Shown: positions 11,678 through 20,236 of the stretch, in pieces
Numbering within the stretch: the first letter of the stretch is position 1
How the letters are laid out: each line of letters opens with the position of its first letter
Source of the DNA: Methyloversatilis sp.
GTDB taxonomy: Bacteria > Pseudomonadota > Gammaproteobacteria > Burkholderiales > Rhodocyclaceae
Direction: 5' to 3'
NCBI GenBank assembly: GCA_016791045.1
Contig: JAEUNO010000031.1
Coordinates: 124,001 to 188,000, forward strand
Length of the DNA: 64,000 nucleotides
Notes under the pieces: generated by a model
What the model saw: only the letters and a program-made list of their open reading frames with translations
What the model was told of the DNA's origin: nothing
Databases searched by the model: none
Made by a program: the position numbers and the translations under genes

Positions 11678-12256
11678 TCATCCGCCGGTAATCAGGCGCG
11701 CGATGAAGGCGCGCGAGGCGGCCGGACGCAGCGCCTCGCGATCGCCGTCCATCATGCCGAGGCCGAACACGTAGGCGTACAGCAGCAAGCTGCGGCTGGC
11801 GGCTTCGTCGGCGCCGTGGCCGGCGGCGACGAACAGTGCGCTGGCGCAGTCTAGCCGCACCGCGTCGACGGCGTCGATCACCGACTGCGCCGCAGCATCG
11901 TGGCGCGCCCAGTCGCGGATCGCCAGTTCCACGCGCATGCCGCGCTGGTTGCGGGCGAGGCTGTAGGTGTCGATCACGTGGTGAAGTTGCGCGATCTCGT
12001 GGCCGGGCGCACATTGCGTGCGCTGCGTGATGTCGTCGATGCGGCCGGCCCGCCAGTGCTCGAGCAGCGCGTCGAGCAGCGCGCGCCGGTCCTTGAAATG
12101 CCAGTAGAAGCTGCCCTTGGTCAGCCCGAGCTGGCGCGCCAGGCTTTCGACCTTGACGCCGTCGACGCCACTGTCCGCCAGGGTCTGGGTGGCCGCGCGC
12201 AGCCAGGTGTCGCGGTCTGTCTGCGGCCGGGGATCGACGCTTTCGGATTCTGGCAT
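11678..12256 (-). CDS. TetR-family regulator of the divergent etfBA-acyl-CoA dehydrogenase genes
   Basis: A 192-aa TetR/AcrR repressor. The N-terminal helix-turn-helix is clear (SLARQLGLTKGSFYWHFKDR, about residues 34-53). The ligand-binding C-terminal half is helical and family-specific. Met 12256 is preferred because the frame upstream (to 12382) would run through the operator palindromes and the etfB ribosome binding site. It is divergent from etfB with 116 bases between starts and two identical palindromes between them, the usual arrangement for a repressor that senses an acyl-CoA or related ligand. Ligand and target are inferred from position. Confidence 0.88.
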   Translation of the reverse strand: MPESESVDPRPQTDRDTWLRAATQTLADSGVDGVKVESLARQLGLTKGSFYWHFKDRRALLDALLEHWRAGRIDDITQRTQCAPGHEIAQLHHVIDTYSLARNQRGMRVELAIRDWARHDAAAQSVIDAVDAVRLDCASALFVAAGHGADEAASRSLLLYAYVFGLGMMDGDREALRPAASRAFIARLITGG

Positions 12257-12295
12257 GAGGCTATTCCGCATTCGGGTATTGACCATGGATTCAGG

Positions 12296-12335
12296 CATAC
12301 GGTAGCGTATGGATATGGACATACGCATCCGTATG
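12296..12335. promoter_or_regulatory. Double operator, CATACGNNNNCGTATG x2
   Basis: Two perfect dyads with identical arms: CATACG-gtag-CGTATG at 12296-12311 and CATACG-catc-CGTATG at 12320-12335. Their starts are 24 bases apart. Both lie between the divergent tetR (start 12256) and etfB (start 12373). Arms of 6 bp with a 4-base spacer are in the normal range for TetR-family sites, so this is the probable binding site of the adjacent regulator, controlling both promoters. Confidence 0.8.
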
Positions 12336-12372
12336 GGTGCGGCAGCACCTATCGGCGCAGGAGGCGCGAACG

Positions 12373-13125
12373 ATGAAAGCACTGGTTCCGGTCAAGCGGG
12401 TGATCGATTACAACGTGAAGATCCGCGTGGCGGCCGATGGCAGCGGCGTGGAAACCGCCAATGTGAAGATGTCGATGAATCCGTTCGACGAAATCGCGGT
12501 GGAAGAGGCGGTGCGGCTGCGCGAGGCGGGGGTGGTGACCGAAGTCATCGCGGTGTCGTGCGGCATCACGGCCTGCCAGGACACCTTGCGTGCCGCGATG
12601 GCGATCGGCGCCGACCGAGCCATCCTGGTCGCCAGCGACGTCGAATTGCAGCCACTGGCGGTGGCCAAGCTGCTCGCTGCCGTGGCGAAACGCGAAGCGC
12701 CGCAGCTGATCGTCTGCGGCAAGCAGGCGATCGACGATGACGCCAACCAGACCGGTCAGATGCTCGCCGCGCTGCTCGGCTGGGGTCAGGCGACCTTCGC
12801 GTCGAAGGTGCAGCTGGCCGACGGTCGCGCCGTGGTGACGCGCGAAATCGACGGCGGCCTCGAAACCGTCAGCGTTGCGCTGCCGGCGCTGATCAGCACC
12901 GACCTGCGCTTGAACGAGCCGCGCTACGCCAGTCTGCCCAACATCATGAAGGCGAAGAAGAAGCCGCTCGACACGCTGACGCCCGACGAACTGGGCGTGG
13001 ACGTGACGCCGCGCCTGACGACGCTGCGTGTTGCGGAACCGCCGAAGCGGCAGGCCGGCGTGAAGGTGGCCGACGTCGCCGAACTGGTCGCGAAGCTTCG
13101 CAACGAAGCCAAAGTCCTGCGCTGA
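12373..13125 (+). CDS. etfB: Electron transfer flavoprotein subunit beta
   Basis: A 250-aa EtfB. With EtfA it forms the FAD/AMP heterodimer that accepts electrons from acyl-CoA dehydrogenases and passes them to ETF-ubiquinone oxidoreductase. The N terminus [19 protein letters not shown] and the AMP-binding segment [16 protein letters not shown] are characteristic. ATG 12373 is supported by AGGAGG at 12359-12364, eight bases upstream. It is followed 12 bases later by etfA. Length matches the family (about 249 aa). Confidence 0.97.
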   Translation: MKALVPVKRVIDYNVKIRVAADGSGVETANVKMSMNPFDEIAVEEAVRLREAGVVTEVIAVSCGITACQDTLRAAMAIGADRAILVASDVELQPLAVAKLLAAVAKREAPQLIVCGKQAIDDDANQTGQMLAALLGWGQATFASKVQLADGRAVVTREIDGGLETVSVALPALISTDLRLNEPRYASLPNIMKAKKKPLDTLTPDELGVDVTPRLTTLRVAEPPKRQAGVKVADVAELVAKLRNEAKVLR

Positions 13126-13137
13126 GGAATCCCTGAC

Positions 13138-14073
<936 letters not shown>

Positions 14074-14161
14074 CCGGCGCTTGATGGTCGCTGCAGGTTT
14101 GCCGCCCCGGCGATCCGCGGCACGGTATCAACGGGCCGCCAGAGCCCCGGAGGAGTGAGCC

Positions 14162-15952
14162 ATGAGTGAATACATTGCCCCGCTGCGCGACATGCGTTTC
14201 GCGCTGGAACTGGCCGGGCTGGCCGAAGTGGTGGCGCTGCCCGGGCTGGAGGATTCCAGCCCCGACGTGGTCGATGCCGTGCTCGACGAGGCTGCGCGCT
14301 TCACCTCCGAAGTGCTGTCGCCGCTGAACTGGATCGGCGATCGCGCCGGCGCCACGCTGGGTGCCGATGGCCGGGTGATGCTGCCGGAAGGCTTCGACGA
14401 CGCCTACCGGCAGTACGCTGAGAACGGGTGGAACGGCATGGGCTGCGACCCGGCACACGGCGGAGCGGGCATGCCGCATGTGGTGGTCGCGATGATCCAG
14501 GAAATGGTGATGGGCGCGAACATGGCATTTTCGCTGTGCCCGCTGCTCACCGCCGGCGCCATCGAAGCGCTGTCGCTGTGTGGTTCGGATGAACAGAAGC
14601 ACCTGTATCTGGACCGGATGGTGAGCGGCGAATGGACCGGCACCATGAACCTGACCGAACCGCAGGCCGGCTCCGACCTCGCCGCCGTGCGCACCCGCGC
14701 CGAGCCGCAGGCAGACGGCAGTTACCGTGTGTTCGGCCAGAAGATCTACATCACCTTCGGCGACCACGAACTGGCCGACAACATCGTGCATCTGGTGCTG
14801 GCACGCACGCCGGGCGCGCCCGAGGGCATGAAGGGCATTTCGCTGTTCATCGTGCCCAAGTTCGTTCCGGACGCCGACGGCAAGCCGGGTGCGCGCAACG
14901 ATGTGCGCTGTGTGTCGCTGGAACACAAGCTGGGCATCCACGCCAGTCCGACCTGCGTCATGGCCTACGGCGACGACGGCGGCGCGGTCGGCTGGCTGTG
15001 CGGCGAGGAAAATCGCGGCATCGAGTACATGTTCATCATGATGAATGCCGCGCGTTACGCGGTCGGCCTGCAGGGCATCGCGGTCGCCGAGCGCGCGCTG
15101 CAGCGCGCGATGGACTATGCGCGCGAGCGGGTGCAGGGTACCGAAGCGGGCATGAAGTCTGGCGAGCGCGTCGCCATCATCCGCCACCCGGATGTACGCC
15201 GCATGCTCATGCTGATGAAGTCGCAGGTCGAGGCGATGCGCGCGCTGGCCGCCGTGACGGCAGCGTCGCTGGACCGCGCCGAACATGACCCCGACCCGGA
15301 AGCGCGTACCCGGGCGCAGGGTTTCGTCGAACTGATGATTCCGCTGGTCAAGGGCTGGAGCACCGAAACCGCCAACGACATCGCCTCACTGGGCGTGCAG
15401 GTGCACGGCGGCATGGGCTACGTCGAGGAAACCGGTGCCGCGCAGTACCTGCGCGACGCACGCATCACCACGATCTACGAAGGCACGACGGCCATCCAGG
15501 CCAATGATCTGGTCGGCCGCAAGATCGCGCGTGACGGCGGTGCCGCCGCCCGCGCGGTGATTGCCGACATGCATGCGCAGTGCGCTGCGCTGGAGGCGAC
15601 CGGTGATGCGGCACTGGCCGTGATCGCCGCCGGCCTGCGCGACGCGGCGCAGGCGCTGGAGCGCGGCGTGGGCTTCGTGGTCGAACACTTCCGCAGCGAT
15701 GTGCGTGCCGTGCTGGCCGGGGCGGTGCCGCTGCTCGGCCTGTGCGGTCGCGCCGCCGGGGGCTGGCAGATGGCGCGTGCGGCGCTGTTGTCGCACCGTC
15801 ACCTGGCCGGCGGCAGCGCCGACGCAGACTTCCATCGCGCCAAGATCGCCAGCGCCCGCTTCTACGCCGACCATGTGCTGAGCCAGTGTGCCGGACTGGC
15901 GCATGTCGTGTGTCAGGGGGCGGCCGCGACGCTGGATGCGTCGCTGGACTGA
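14162..15952 (+). CDS. Acyl-CoA dehydrogenase (about 600-aa class with extra C-terminal domain)
   Basis: A 596-aa flavoprotein that oxidises an acyl-CoA to the 2-enoyl-CoA, passing electrons to EtfAB. ATG 14162 follows GGAGGAG. Domains: N-terminal helical region 1-150, middle beta domain with LTEPQAGSDLAAVRT, C-terminal helical domain with QVHGGMGYVEE and IYEGTTAIQANDL (the Glu440 region is where many ACADs carry the catalytic base), then an extra C-terminal domain of about 120 residues. This longer architecture is shared with DmdC-like (methylmercaptopropionyl-CoA) and other FadE-type enzymes, so chain-length preference cannot be stated. A hairpin (15970-15988) and the REP array follow. Confidence 0.93.
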   Translation: MSEYIAPLRDMRFALELAGLAEVVALPGLEDSSPDVVDAVLDEAARFTSEVLSPLNWIGDRAGATLGADGRVMLPEGFDDAYRQYAENGWNGMGCDPAHGGAGMPHVVVAMIQEMVMGANMAFSLCPLLTAGAIEALSLCGSDEQKHLYLDRMVSGEWTGTMNLTEPQAGSDLAAVRTRAEPQADGSYRVFGQKIYITFGDHELADNIVHLVLARTPGAPEGMKGISLFIVPKFVPDADGKPGARNDVRCVSLEHKLGIHASPTCVMAYGDDGGAVGWLCGEENRGIEYMFIMMNAARYAVGLQGIAVAERALQRAMDYARERVQGTEAGMKSGERVAIIRHPDVRRMLMLMKSQVEAMRALAAVTAASLDRAEHDPDPEARTRAQGFVELMIPLVKGWSTETANDIASLGVQVHGGMGYVEETGAAQYLRDARITTIYEGTTAIQANDLVGRKIARDGGAAARAVIADMHAQCAALEATGDAALAVIAAGLRDAAQALERGVGFVVEHFRSDVRAVLAGAVPLLGLCGRAAGGWQMARAALLSHRHLAGGSADADFHRAKIASARFYADHVLSQCAGLAHVVCQGAAATLDASLD

Positions 15953-16017
15953 CCGATTCGCTGCACGGTCCATGCATCGGTCGCATGGCACGCTCGTGCA
16001 GAAAACCGTTCCGCATG

Positions 16018-16489
16018 TGCAGGAGCGACCCCCGGTCGCGATTGGGGCGTCGATCATGCGCCGGTGCATGTTGAGAGGGCGGAATCGCGAGCAGGGCTCG
16101 CTCCTACAGAAGACCGTGCCTCGGCTGTGCGGGTGACCCCCGGTCGCGATCGGTGCGTCGATCATGCGCCGGTGCGTGTTCGGAGGGCGGAATCGCGAGC
16201 AGGGCTCGCTCCTACAGAAGACCGTGCCTCGGCTGTGCGGGTGACCCCCGGTCGCGATTGGGGCGTCGATCATGCGCCGGTGCGCGTTGAGAGGGCGGAA
16301 TCGCGAGCAGGGCTCGCTCCTACAATTACGTGCCTCGGCTGTGCGGGTGACCCCCGGTCGCGATTGGGGCGTCGATCACGCGCCGGTGCGTGTTTGGAGG
16401 ACGGGATCGCGAGCGAGGCTCGCTCCTACAATTACGTGCTTCCGCTGTAGGAGCGACCCCCGGTCGCGATCGGCGCGTCGATCACGCAC
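16018..16489. repeat. Tandem REP/BIME-like array, 106-108-bp period
   Basis: GGTCGCGAT recurs at 16034, 16142, 16250, 16356 and 16462 (steps 108, 108, 106, 106), and GGCTCGCTCC recurs four times with the same period. Each unit holds two REP-like stems: GCGAGC/GCTCGC (as in AATCGCGAGCAGGGCTCGCT) and GCGACC/GGTCGC. The outermost copies read GGAGCGACCCCC (perfect stem); the inner three read CGGGTGACCCCC (stem broken). The array fills most of the 548-base space between the convergent acyl-CoA dehydrogenase and ylqF genes and may act as a terminator or mRNA stabiliser. Open frames through it on both strands are repeat translations, not genes. Confidence 0.92.
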
Positions 16490-16500
16490 CCGGGCAGCGC

Positions 16501-17421
16501 TCAACCTGCGCTCGTGGTGTCGTCGTCCGGTGCCTTCTGCCGCGCCTTTTCTGCCTTGGCCGCACGGTCGGCGGCGAGCATCCGGGCGCGCGATTCCGGG
16601 GTTTCGAGGCTGACGCGGCCGATGGCGCCGTCGCGGTAGTCCTGCAGCAGGGTGAACGACGCCTTCTCGTAATCCGGCGCGCCGCCCTTGATGCGGTAGC
16701 CGCGCCGCGCGGCGATGTGCTGGATGACCGACACGCCGTCCATGTCCGGCGTACAGCCGTAGCGGGCTGTCATCAGTGCCGGGTACTTCGCCTGCAGCAG
16801 GTTGCCGAGAAAGGTCGCGACCTCTTCGTCGATGATGGCGTTGCGGCCGATGGCATGGCTGGCCGCCAGCATCAGGCCGTCGCTTTCATGCTCGATCTTC
16901 GGCCACATCAGGCCCGGCGTGTCGTACAGCGTCAGCCGCGGCGTCAGGTGGATGCGCTGGATGCTCTTGGTGATCGCCGGCTCGTCGCCGGTCGCGGCGA
17001 CATGCTTCTTCACCAGCGCATTCATCAAGGTCGACTTGCCGACGTTCGGGATGCCCATGATGATGAGGCGCAGCGGTTTGAGATTGTCGTCGCGATGCGG
17101 TGCGAGCGACTGCGCAAGCTGTTCGATGCGTTTCGCGTCGCCCGGCTTGCGCGCCGAAATCGATACCGCCTTCGTGTTCGGCTGCGCGTTGAAGTGCTTC
17201 AGCCAGGCTGCCGTCGCTTCCGGGTCGGCCAGATCGGCCTTGTTCAGCAGCTTCAGGCAGGGCCGGTTGCGATGCGTGCGGATGGCGTGGATCAGCGGAT
17301 TGCTGCTCGCGTCGGGCAGGCGGGCGTCGAGCACCTCGACCACCACGTCGACGGACTTCATCGCGTCGGTCGCGTGCTTGCGCGCGGCGGTCATGTGACC
17401 GGGGAACCACTGGATGGACAT
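16501..17421 (-). CDS. ylqF: Ribosome biogenesis GTPase YlqF/RbgA
   Basis: A 306-aa circularly permuted GTPase acting in late assembly of the 50S subunit. The permuted motif order is visible: G4 (LLNKADL) comes before G1 (IMGIPNVGKSTLMNAL) and G3 (LYDTPGLMWP). The start MSIQWFPGHMTAARK at 17421 is the invariant YlqF N terminus, so the longer frame to 17487 is not used. The C terminus has a basic, Lys/Arg-rich tail. The gene ends 12 bases after the REP array and is monocistronic as far as can be seen. Confidence 0.93.
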   Translation of the reverse strand: MSIQWFPGHMTAARKHATDAMKSVDVVVEVLDARLPDASSNPLIHAIRTHRNRPCLKLLNKADLADPEATAAWLKHFNAQPNTKAVSISARKPGDAKRIEQLAQSLAPHRDDNLKPLRLIIMGIPNVGKSTLMNALVKKHVAATGDEPAITKSIQRIHLTPRLTLYDTPGLMWPKIEHESDGLMLAASHAIGRNAIIDEEVATFLGNLLQAKYPALMTARYGCTPDMDGVSVIQHIAARRGYRIKGGAPDYEKASFTLLQDYRDGAIGRVSLETPESRARMLAADRAAKAEKARQKAPDDDTTSAG

Positions 17422-17547
17422 GTGAGACGGACAGCTGGATAAGGTCGCCATTCTACCGGTCGACCGGCAGCCGGCGCGGCGCTGCACAATCCCCTGTTCC
17501 AGCGGCAGGGCGACCGCGATTGAATGACGAGAAGCGAGGAGACAACG

Positions 17548-17973
17548 ATGCTAGTCCGACTGATCTACGCCAGCCGCGTCCAGCCCGACCTCGGGCCGGG
17601 CGATATCGACCAGATCCTGCAGGTTTCGCAGGCGAACAATGCGCGGGACGGCATCACCGGCGCGCTGTGCTACACCGGCAGCGTGTTCCTGCAATGTCTT
17701 GAAGGTGGCCGCGATCAGGTGAACGCGGCCTATCACCGCATCGTCGCCGACGCGCGGCACCGCGATCCGCTGCTGCTGGGGCTCAGGGAGATCGCGCAGC
17801 GCGACTTCATCGACTGGGGCATGGGGTACGTCGGCTATACCGCCGAGAACCGGGCGCTGTTCCTGAAGTACTGTCCGCGCCCGGAATTCGATCCCTACAC
17901 GATGTCGGCCGCGTCGGTCGAGGCGTTGTTTCAGGCGCTCATCGGCGTGGCGCGCTGGAAGTCAGCGCGCTGA
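17548..17973 (+). CDS. Short BLUF blue-light photoreceptor
   Basis: A 141-aa stand-alone BLUF (FAD-binding blue-light sensor) protein. All key photocycle residues are visible: Tyr7 (LIYAS), Asn31 (NNARDGITGAL), Gln49 (VFLQCLEG), Trp90 and Met92 (DWGMGY). There is no fused output domain; about 45 residues after the core form the usual C-terminal helices that contact partners. ATG 17548 has GAGGAG six bases upstream; the in-frame ATG at 17524 is less likely. The 3' end overlaps the convergent DUF1223 gene by 35 bases. The partner or output is unknown. Confidence 0.92.
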   Translation: MLVRLIYASRVQPDLGPGDIDQILQVSQANNARDGITGALCYTGSVFLQCLEGGRDQVNAAYHRIVADARHRDPLLLGLREIAQRDFIDWGMGYVGYTAENRALFLKYCPRPEFDPYTMSAASVEALFQALIGVARWKSAR

Positions 17974-18745
17974 GGCGCTCGGGTGCGGCGCACAGTGCCA
18001 GGGATGCGCCGAGCCGCGCGGCGCCCGAATCGGCATCGGCTTGCAGCAGTGCCACGCCGAGATCGGCGCGCTTCCATGACGGGTCGAGCGCAATGTCGCG
18101 CATCAGGTTGAACCGCCCCTGTGCGTCGGGCGTGAACGGCCCGATCAGGGTGCGCACGACGAAGTCGTGCTGCAACGTGCGCCCCGCGTTTTCGCCGCCT
18201 GAAATCTTCGACCCCAGCATGCGCTCGTACACCGCGACGTAACCCACCGTGTCGCCCGGCAGCGTGGTGCGTGCATCGACCTTCAGCACCTGGCCGCGCA
18301 GATCGAGCGACAGCGTCACGTCGGCGGCCGGTTCCGGCGACTTGCGCGCCAGCAGCGAACGCACCGTGTCGGCCGAACGCCAGCCGCGGAAGTCGTTGCC
18401 CGACAGCCTGACCTGCGGCGTGTAGACCACGCTCCCACCCTCGGCGCGCGCCAGCCGGCGCTGTCGTGCCGAATGGGCGGCGGACGAGTACGGGTCACGC
18501 CAGCCCAGGTAATCCCAGTAATCGACATGGAAGGCCAGCGGTACGACCTGCTGCGCGTCGGCCGCCTGTTTCAGCGAACGCAGCCAGTCGTCGGCCGGTG
18601 GGCAGCTGCTGCAGCCCTGCGAGGTGTAGAGCTCGACCACCGGTACCCAACTGCGGGTGGCCTGGCAGGGTGGTGTGCCCTGCGCGAGCACGAAGGGCGA
18701 AAGTGCGGCAGCCAGCAGGCCGGGCAGGACAGGGCGCAGCGACAT
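17939..18745 (-). CDS. DUF1223 thioredoxin-like secreted protein
   Basis: A 268-aa protein with an N-terminal signal peptide (MSLRPVLPGLLAAALSPFVL) followed by VVELYTSQGCSSCPPADDW, the DUF1223 hallmark: a thioredoxin-like fold with a CxxC motif. Further family segments are AFHVDYWDYLGWRDP and YTPQVRLSGNDFRGW. The biochemical role of DUF1223 is not established; the CSSC pair suggests redox chemistry in the periplasm. Start 18745 is chosen for the signal peptide. It is convergent with, and overlaps, the BLUF gene. Confidence 0.87.
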   Translation of the reverse strand: MSLRPVLPGLLAAALSPFVLAQGTPPCQATRSWVPVVELYTSQGCSSCPPADDWLRSLKQAADAQQVVPLAFHVDYWDYLGWRDPYSSAAHSARQRRLARAEGGSVVYTPQVRLSGNDFRGWRSADTVRSLLARKSPEPAADVTLSLDLRGQVLKVDARTTLPGDTVGYVAVYERMLGSKISGGENAGRTLQHDFVVRTLIGPFTPDAQGRFNLMRDIALDPSWKRADLGVALLQADADSGAARLGASLALCAAPERLSALTSSAPRR

Positions 18746-18817
18746 GGACGGTCTCCGGCAGTGAACATGCACAGATGACCGGTGTCGGTGCGCCGTCCTT
18801 ACGTGTCAGTTCCGGCG

Positions 18818-18839
18818 CGCCCGGTCATCGGACCGGGCG
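18818..18839. terminator. GC-rich hairpin downstream of the PEP-CTERM gene
   Basis: Perfect 9-bp stem CGCCCGGTC (18818-18826) and GACCGGGCG (18831-18839) with loop ATCG, 9 bases after the PEP-CTERM stop codon. The short T run (18840-18842) is on the plus-strand side, so for the minus-strand gene it would be an imperfect terminator or a 3'-end stabiliser. Confidence 0.5.
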
Positions 18840-18847
18840 TTTCATCA

Positions 18848-19921
18848 TCACGTCCGGCGACGATGCAGCAGTCCGACGACTGCCAGCCCGCCCAGCATCG
18901 ACAGCCAGGTTGACGGTTCGGGGACCGGCGCGGCGGCGAGATTGGCCGCCGCCATCTGCGCACCGATGTAACGGCCGACCTCGCCGGCACCCTCCGGATC
19001 TGCTTCGTCGAACGGCTGGGCTTCGTGATCCTCGGGGTTGTAGGCGCCCAGATATTCATAGAACTCGTAGCGCCGGATGACCGATTTCTTGCCGCCCAGG
19101 TCGCCGGCGAGCGGTTTTTCCAGCAGAAGCTCGTCACCTTCGCCGTCGTCCTTGCCTTCCGGTTTCGCCTGGAACAGCACCCATTCGATTTCGGTTTCCG
19201 ACTGTTCGCGCGGCACGACTTCGTTGTCGCTCAGCAACTCTTCAAGTTCGACCTCCCGCTCGATTTCGGTCGTGTAGACCTTGACCCACTGCGCTTCGCC
19301 ATACTGTTCGTGGTTCTCCGCGGGTTCCGGCGCAATCACCGCCTGCACGACGGGCGCGGCGGCCGGCTGACCCGGGTCGGCCGGTACCGGGTCGATGACC
19401 TGCCAGACCGGCGCGGCGATCAGGACATTGCCGCCGACCGGGGAGATCTGCCCGGTTGCCGCATCACCCTTGAGCCAGCGGTAAGTGGTGCTGGTCGCGT
19501 TCTTGTTTAGGCCCAGTCCGAAGTGCTCGCAGCCGCTGCCCGCGTAACCGGCGCCACCGCCCGACCAGCAACTGTGGCCGTCGGTCGGCGAAAAGCGGGT
19601 GGGGACAGGCGTCGCGGTCATGAAAGCGCCACTGGCGATATCGTAGGCACTGAGGTAGCGCACGAAAATGCCGCCATCGAAGCTGTCGATGCGCGGACTG
19701 CCGTAGCGGTTGTAGTCGCCGCCGAAGGTGTACGTCACGTCCGAACCCGACACCCCGTGCAGCTCGATTTCGAACCCGTGGGTTTCCGAACCGGTGTCGT
19801 TGTAGACGTCGAAGTTGCTCAGGCTGCCGTAGAAGTTGGGGCTGGCAATCGCCGCGCCGGTGCTGCCGGCGAGCAGTGCTGCAGCGATCCAGTGCGTGGT
19901 GTGGAATGACCTCTTGCTCAT
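18848..19921 (-). CDS. PEP-CTERM exosortase substrate, acidic central region
   Basis: A 357-aa exported protein. Start 19921 gives a signal peptide (SFHTTHWIAAALLAGSTGAA); the C terminus is a textbook PEP-CTERM sorting signal: VPEPSTW, a hydrophobic segment, then LLHRRRT. Such proteins are processed by exosortase and are usually linked to exopolysaccharide. Residues about 20-190 are Gly/Asn/Tyr-rich and beta-like; residues about 210-330 are strongly acidic (for example EREVELEELLSDNE and KDDGEGDELLLEKP). No catalytic domain is recognised, and no exosortase gene is in the window. It is the second PEP-CTERM gene here besides 48178-48990. Confidence 0.88.
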   Translation of the reverse strand: MSKRSFHTTHWIAAALLAGSTGAAIASPNFYGSLSNFDVYNDTGSETHGFEIELHGVSGSDVTYTFGGDYNRYGSPRIDSFDGGIFVRYLSAYDIASGAFMTATPVPTRFSPTDGHSCWSGGGAGYAGSGCEHFGLGLNKNATSTTYRWLKGDAATGQISPVGGNVLIAAPVWQVIDPVPADPGQPAAAPVVQAVIAPEPAENHEQYGEAQWVKVYTTEIEREVELEELLSDNEVVPREQSETEIEWVLFQAKPEGKDDGEGDELLLEKPLAGDLGGKKSVIRRYEFYEYLGAYNPEDHEAQPFDEADPEGAGEVGRYIGAQMAAANLAAAPVPEPSTWLSMLGGLAVVGLLHRRRT

Positions 19922-20236
19922 GTTTTTCTGTCCTCGTTTCGGGCTGTATGGGCGCCGGAAGCACGCCTTGCCCGGCGCTGGCGTCATCCGGCAGAGGCAA
20001 CGTGGCATACCCGCGCAGGCCGTGCCACGGCGTTCCTCTTCCGGACGGAGCGCATCGTCCTCCGCCGACAGAAACCCTGCATTAATCAGGGATTAACGGA
20101 GCATGGGCGTCTTTCCAGATGCGCCGCTCCGGCCCGAGCGGGCTGCATGGCAGGGGACATGGCCCTTGAGGTCGTGTGCGGAAAGGATGAAATCAGGCGA
20201 CGGTTGCGGGCGACTCGGGCGCCCGGCCGTCGCCCG
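19922..20236. other. Intergenic region with nested palindrome
   Basis: 315 bases between the PEP-CTERM and gamma-glutamyltransferase genes, both on the minus strand; no credible gene. It contains TTAATC-agg-GATTAA (20082-20096), overlapped by CCCTG-N7-CAGGG (20075-20091), an AT-containing dyad unusual against the GC-rich background. It could be an operator for the PEP-CTERM gene 155-175 bases downstream. No confident -10/-35 pair was found. Confidence 0.35.

Noticed and set aside
15386-16450. Open frames on both strands through 15.4-16.5 kb with a repeated 36-residue peptide (RMIDAPIATGGHPHSRG type)
   Set aside because: They are translations of the 108-base REP array, whose period is a multiple of three; no start context and no protein-like character.
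16018-16489. CRISPR array
   Set aside because: The whole 106-108-base unit is repeated with no unique spacers, and the stems are REP-like; no cas genes are nearby.
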